Virus record (IMG/VR): IMGVR_UViG_3300025789_000172
Location: 1-22,061 of that record
Strand: one strand, 5' to 3'
From: a virus
Length of the DNA stretch: 22,061 nt
The notes beneath the pieces are model-generated. The model saw only the letters and a list, made by a program, of their open reading frames with translations. It was not told the DNA's origin and made no database searches. Made by a program: the position numbers and the translations under genes. Numbering within the stretch: position 1 is the stretch's first letter; each line of letters begins with the position of its first letter. This document shows, one piece after another, positions 18,695 to 22,061 of this stretch.

Positions 18695-21324
18695 AAAATA
18701 ACCCAGCGAGAACCAGCAGAAACAGTAATTGTAGTTCCTGCTGCAGTTGTAAATGGCCCAACACTCATCGCATTATTGCCAGTTGCGATTGTATAAGAAG
18801 CTGTATTGGTTTTAGCACTAACAATTAATCCATTAGAAGCGACTATTTGAGGAGTTGTCAAATCGCCTGTAGATGGGTTCACTTTAATGCTTGTATTTAC
18901 ATAATCTGTGCTAGTAGAACCGCTAGTGGCAGATTGAAAGCCTAAATAATAGGTTGCATTAGTGGTGGTGCTAGTAATGGTTAAACCACCGCTAGAGGCT
19001 GCCCAGGTTGGGACTCCACCAGCAAGGGTTAAAACATAGCCATTTGTGCCTGCGGTCAAGAATGTTGTAGTTCCTGAAGCGGTCTGATAAGGCAATGAAC
19101 CATTTGCGCCACCAGCTAAATTGGTCGCAGTTGTAGCAGTTAGTGCATTTCCACCAATAGACAAGCTAGAAGCTGTGCCAGTTAAGCCTGTGCCAGCACC
19201 ACTAAATGATGTTGCGCTTAAAGTGCCTGTATTTGGCACAAAGCTTAATTTAGTAGAACTGGTGGTTTCCCCTGTAATTGTTCCGCTTGTAGCGGTGGTC
19301 ATTGCAGGGTAATAAGTAGAAACTGAGGTTGTATTGTCAGTGATGGTGATGCCTGATGATGCAGCAGCAGCCCATGTAGGAACACCGCCTGACAAAGTCA
19401 TGACATAACCATTAGTACCAGCAGCTAAGAAAGTTGTAGTTCCTGACCCTGTTTGATAGGGAACTGAGCCATTAGCACCGCCAGCTAGGTTTGTAGCTGT
19501 AGTTGCGCTTGTAGCTGTTGTTGCAGTTGCAGCATTACCGCCAATAGAAAGACCAGAGGCTGTGCCAGTTAATCCTGTTCCTGCTCCACTAAATGAAATG
19601 GATGTAAACACCCCAGTAGAAGGGTTGTATTGAAGCTTAGTAGAGCTTGTATATTCTGTTGAAAGGCTTCCGCTTGTTTGATTAGCGAACAGAGGGTAAC
19701 GAGTGCTATTTGTAGTGGTGTCATCGGTAACAGTCGCATAAGAAACAGGAGTTGCCCAAGTAGGAGTTCCTGTGCCATTAGATTGCAAAAACTGACCAGT
19801 AGTACCAGCAGCAGTAAATCCTGTTACTCCTGTGGCAGATTGCCAAGGAATTGCCCCTGCGCTTCCACCAGCTAAATAAGTAGCATTTGTCGCATTAGTT
19901 GCAGAGCCTACAGATAAAGTAGATTGAGCCACATATTGCGGTGCAGTTGCGCCAGCAGTTAATACATAGTTTGTAGTGCCAAGGCTTAGGAATGAAGTAG
20001 CTCCTGCGCCTGATTGATAAGCTAAAGCACCAGCAGTACCGCCAGCAATATTGGTCGCTGATGTTGCTAAAGTGGCTGTTGCTACAGCACCGCTAACAAT
20101 AGAGCCTAAAATTGAGGTAATCCAGCTAGGATTTGAATAAGACCCTGTTGTATAAACTCCATTGGTTACAGTCCCAGCATTTCCTGTAATACCAATTCCC
20201 CAAGTGCCTGATGCGCCTGTTCCTGTTGTAGAAGGTGCGCCAATAGTATTGTAGGAAATAGTCTGAGCTACAGAGCCATTAAAAGTAGTGCCAGTTGCGC
20301 CACCAGTACCGCTATTATTAAAAGTTACTGAGTTAGGGGTATTGGCTGTAACAGTAGTCGAGCCACCCAAAGAAACCGCATTACCATTAATAGTGATGCT
20401 AGAGTTTGCTAAATAACTGTTAGCAATAGGGGTCGCATTCCATGTTCCTGCTGTAAGAGTGCCAACTCCTGTAATTCCTGTATATGAGCCACTAATTAAA
20501 CTAGAAGCGATTGTTCCGCTAGTAATTTGACTTGCGCCAATAGCAATAGAGGTATTGGTTGCGCTAGTGATTTGCCCTTGAGCATTTACGGCTACTACAG
20601 GAACAGAACTTGCCGAGCCATAAGTTGCAGCAGTAACACCAGTATTGGTAATGCTAAAAGTATTAGCAGATAGGGTTAACCCTATACCAGCATAATAAGT
20701 ACCCAAGGCAGAGAACTGAACAAAGGTAATTGGAGTTACACCAATAGTTCCAGTATCAGCAGAGGTAGATACCCAGCCAGTATTGGCTTGTGAGCCGTTT
20801 AAAAGTACTGTGTAAGCCCCTGGCACTTCTGCCCATACATCCATATCAACGGCACGAGTCCATGCGCTTGCAGAGGCTACATAGATGCCGTTTTCAGATG
20901 CTGTATTTTGATTTTTTACCAATACTCGGTTACCAGCTAATACTGAATAACCATCAATGGTTTGCAGACCTGACAAAGTAATGTTGGTTAAAGTGCCTAC
21001 TTTACAAGCAGCTTTAGGATTTAAGCCTTGAGCTACAGTATCAACATAAAGTTTATTAGCAATATCAATAGCATTAACAGGACTATTTGCAATAGTGCCT
21101 GTAGTGGTAGCAATACTTGTAAAGTAACCAGCAGCAGGAACAGAACCACCAATAATAGAACTATCAATAGTGCTATTAGTAATGGTTAACCCTGATTGAA
21201 TAGGATTAATAGTTGCATAAAAAGGCTTACCTTGGCCTATGAAAGTTTGAAAATTTCCATAAACATCAAAGTAAGCCTGAACAGGCAACAAATTCTGAAC
21301 TACAGAATTGGCTGGATTAGCCAT
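18691..21324 (-). CDS. Large tail fibre-like protein with tandem repeats (877 aa)
   Basis: Residues 1-40 (SVVQNLLPVQAYFDVYG then QTFIGQGKPFYATI) match the start of the neighbour at 21334. Residues 90-205 contain the phage fibre module DIANKLYVDTVAQGLNPKAA, GNRVLVKNQNTASENGIYVA, AWTRAVDMDVWAEVPGAY and a GTIGVTPITFVQFS end. From 426 to about 830 there are four copies of an LAGG-G-YQ-GT-F--GT unit (starts at 426, 484, 613, 736), with a second unit type (T-Y---TSG----SSTKL--NP-TG) in three copies. The C-terminus is a short beta domain ending SAGSRWVIL. This describes a long fibrous appendage for host contact; no enzyme motif is visible. It overlaps the next gene by 4 bases. Confidence 0.65.
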   Translation of the reverse strand: MANPANSVVQNLLPVQAYFDVYGNFQTFIGQGKPFYATINPIQSGLTITNSTIDSSIIGGSVPAAGYFTSIATTTGTIANSPVNAIDIANKLYVDTVAQGLNPKAACKVGTLTNITLSGLQTIDGYSVLAGNRVLVKNQNTASENGIYVASASAWTRAVDMDVWAEVPGAYTVLLNGSQANTGWVSTSADTGTIGVTPITFVQFSALGTYYAGIGLTLSANTFSITNTGVTAATYGSASSVPVVAVNAQGQITSATNTSIAIGASQITSGTIASSLISGSYTGITGVGTLTAGTWNATPIANSYLANSSITINGNAVSLGGSTTVTANTPNSVTFNNSGTGGATGTTFNGSVAQTISYNTIGAPSTTGTGASGTWGIGITGNAGTVTNGVYTTGSYSNPSWITSILGSIVSGAVATATLATSATNIAGGTAGALAYQSGAGATSFLSLGTTNYVLTAGATAPQYVAQSTLSVGSATNATNATYLAGGSAGAIPWQSATGVTGFTAAGTTGQFLQSNGTGTPTWATPVSYATVTDDTTTNSTRYPLFANQTSGSLSTEYTSSTKLQYNPSTGVFTSISFSGAGTGLTGTASGLSIGGNAATATTATSATTATNLAGGANGSVPYQTGSGTTTFLAAGTNGYVMTLSGGVPTWAAAASSGITITDNTTSVSTYYPAMTTATSGTITGETTSSTKLSFVPNTGTLSATSFSGAGTGLTGTASSLSIGGNALTATTATNLAGGANGSLPYQTASGTTTFLTAGTNGYVLTLAGGVPTWAASSGGLTITSTTTNATYYLGFQSATSGSTSTDYVNTSIKVNPSTGDLTTPQIVASNGLIVSAKTNTASYTIATGNNAMSVGPFTTAAGTTITVSAGSRWVIL
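18835..20049 (-). repeat. Tandem repeat region of the large fibre gene
   Basis: This segment encodes residues 426-830. Units begin IAGGTAG, LAGGSAG and twice LAGGANG. The last two carry nearly identical blocks, for example SFSGAGTGLTGTASSLSIGG against SFSGAGTGLTGTASGLSIGG. Copies are close enough at DNA level to allow recombination between them. Confidence 0.7.
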
Positions 21325-21333
21325 GTTTAAGCC

Positions 21334-21822
21334 TTAATAAGCGAAACAATTAACTAAAACAACATCTCCAGCAGACATATTTGTAGCAGCACCTGTTGTT
21401 ACAGAATAGCTTGTAAATGTAACTGAAGTAGTTGAGCTTGCTGTTAACTGCAAGAACAATGAATTACCATTAGTTACATCAGCAGCAAAAGCAAGCCAGC
21501 CATTTACTGCAGTTGGCAAAGTAATAGAACCATTGGCTGCGCCACCAGTACCAACAACAATCTTAAAGCACATTGTATTGGCTGCTGTAATAGTTGGACT
21601 TGTACCCCATCCTGAACCAAGACTAGGCAAAGTTGCGCTACTAGCAAGCAAATTACCACCCATTTGAAATACAGAAGGGTTAATGGTATCGCCAGTAAGA
21701 GGAGGGCTAAAAAATTGACCTCCTGGGCCTACTAAACCTAAACAAACACCAGCAGAATTAAACTGGGCCTGAACAGGCACATTTTGAACTGTTACTGTAG
21801 AAGCTACTTGATTTGAACTCAT
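21334..21822 (-). CDS. Small structural protein sharing an N-terminal motif with the large fibre (162 aa)
   Basis: The protein starts MSSNQVASTVTVQNVPVQAQ and continues FNSAGVCLGLVGPGGQFFS, which parallels the start of the 877-aa fibre (VQN-LPVQA-F---G----IG-G--F). The remainder is a beta-rich, hydrophobic-patterned domain with Gly/Thr-rich turns (GWGTSPTITAANTMCFKIVV, GSITLPTAVNGWLAFAADV) and an end VVLVNCFAY. I see no membrane helix or signal peptide. The shared N-terminus suggests that both attach to the same site on the tail or baseplate. It abuts the upstream gene with a 1-base TAATG overlap. Confidence 0.55.
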   Translation of the reverse strand: MSSNQVASTVTVQNVPVQAQFNSAGVCLGLVGPGGQFFSPPLTGDTINPSVFQMGGNLLASSATLPSLGSGWGTSPTITAANTMCFKIVVGTGGAANGSITLPTAVNGWLAFAADVTNGNSLFLQLTASSTTSVTFTSYSVTTGAATNMSAGDVVLVNCFAY

Positions 21823-22061
21823 TATGCAATTCCTTCACCAGGGGTAATTTCAAGGCTAGTAGCTGTTCCTGCAATAAACCAAGCATTTGGTGGGATACCG
21901 CTAAATACACCAACTCCATTAGGCTGAATAGTAAGCACATTAGCTATACCAGTAGCTGTAGGAGTTGTTGCAGCAGGAGTTACTGTAGCATCGCCTGGCT
22001 CTTGTGGTGACCAGCCCACTCGAACCAATCCATTGGTTAAATTGATAATCCGATACCCTGA
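21822..22061 (-). CDS. Virion protein, C-terminal part only (5' end beyond window)
   Basis: The minus-strand frame is open from the right edge (SGYRIINLTNGLVRVGWSPQ) down to a stop at 21822, giving 79 residues with no start inside the window, so the N-terminus is missing. It contains IPPNAWFIAGTATSLEITPG, ending with GEGIA, a pattern recurring in small structural proteins of short-tailed phages. The TTG at 22028 is not needed as a start because the frame continues upstream. Its role in the virion is not established. Confidence 0.65.
   Translation of the reverse strand, partial: SGYRIINLTNGLVRVGWSPQEPGDATVTPAATTPTATGIANVLTIQPNGVGVFSGIPPNAWFIAGTATSLEITPGEGIA

Overview
The window looks like part of a tailed bacteriophage genome (Caudoviricetes) with a short, P22-type tail. 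It reads as an AT-rich phage of a Gram-negative host. The spanin pair and a GH19 endolysin point to an outer-membrane host, and the small-gene content resembles phages of freshwater or marine Proteobacteria; that host assignment is inference only. Genes are packed with 1-, 4- or 11-base stop/start overlaps. There is no gene-free stretch longer than about 170 bases, and I saw no tRNA, insertion sequence, integrase or CRISPR array.

Layout. (1) Positions 1-496, minus strand: a Cro/YdaS-like DNA-binding protein and the N-terminal part of a DUF1376 (YdaU-like) replication protein that runs off the left edge. (2) Positions 497-664: a divergent control region with two opposed promoter-like sequences and two perfect inverted repeats. 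(3) Positions 665-3758, plus strand: an early operon with a Sak/DUF1071 annealing protein, a YqaJ/lambda-type exonuclease and a small protein ending in an SSB-like acidic DIPF tail. Several unknown small proteins surround them, including three single-span membrane peptides of 25, 32 and 31 residues. (4) Positions 3759-3846: a convergent gap with weak hairpins. (5) Positions 3847-22061, minus strand: one long late operon read right to left. It encodes tail and appendage proteins, the tail hub (gp4-like and gp10-like), a 78-aa protein, a cupin-SET fusion, three ejection-type proteins (the last with a transglycosylase domain), a tail fibre with a companion protein, several membrane proteins, Rz with an embedded Rz1, a holin and the endolysin. 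Terminase, portal and capsid genes must lie outside the window.

How the parts fit. The early operon is a recombination set: exonuclease, annealase and probable ssDNA-binding partner. The late operon follows the P22 order 4-10-(26-14)-7-20-16, with the 26/14 positions occupied here by a 78-aa protein and a cupin-SET protein. The most unusual points are that cupin-lysine-methyltransferase-type fusion inside the virion operon, the same beta-rich domain inserted in both tail hub proteins (once apparently split by a second domain), and the membrane peptides threaded through the recombination operon by overlapping stop/start codons.
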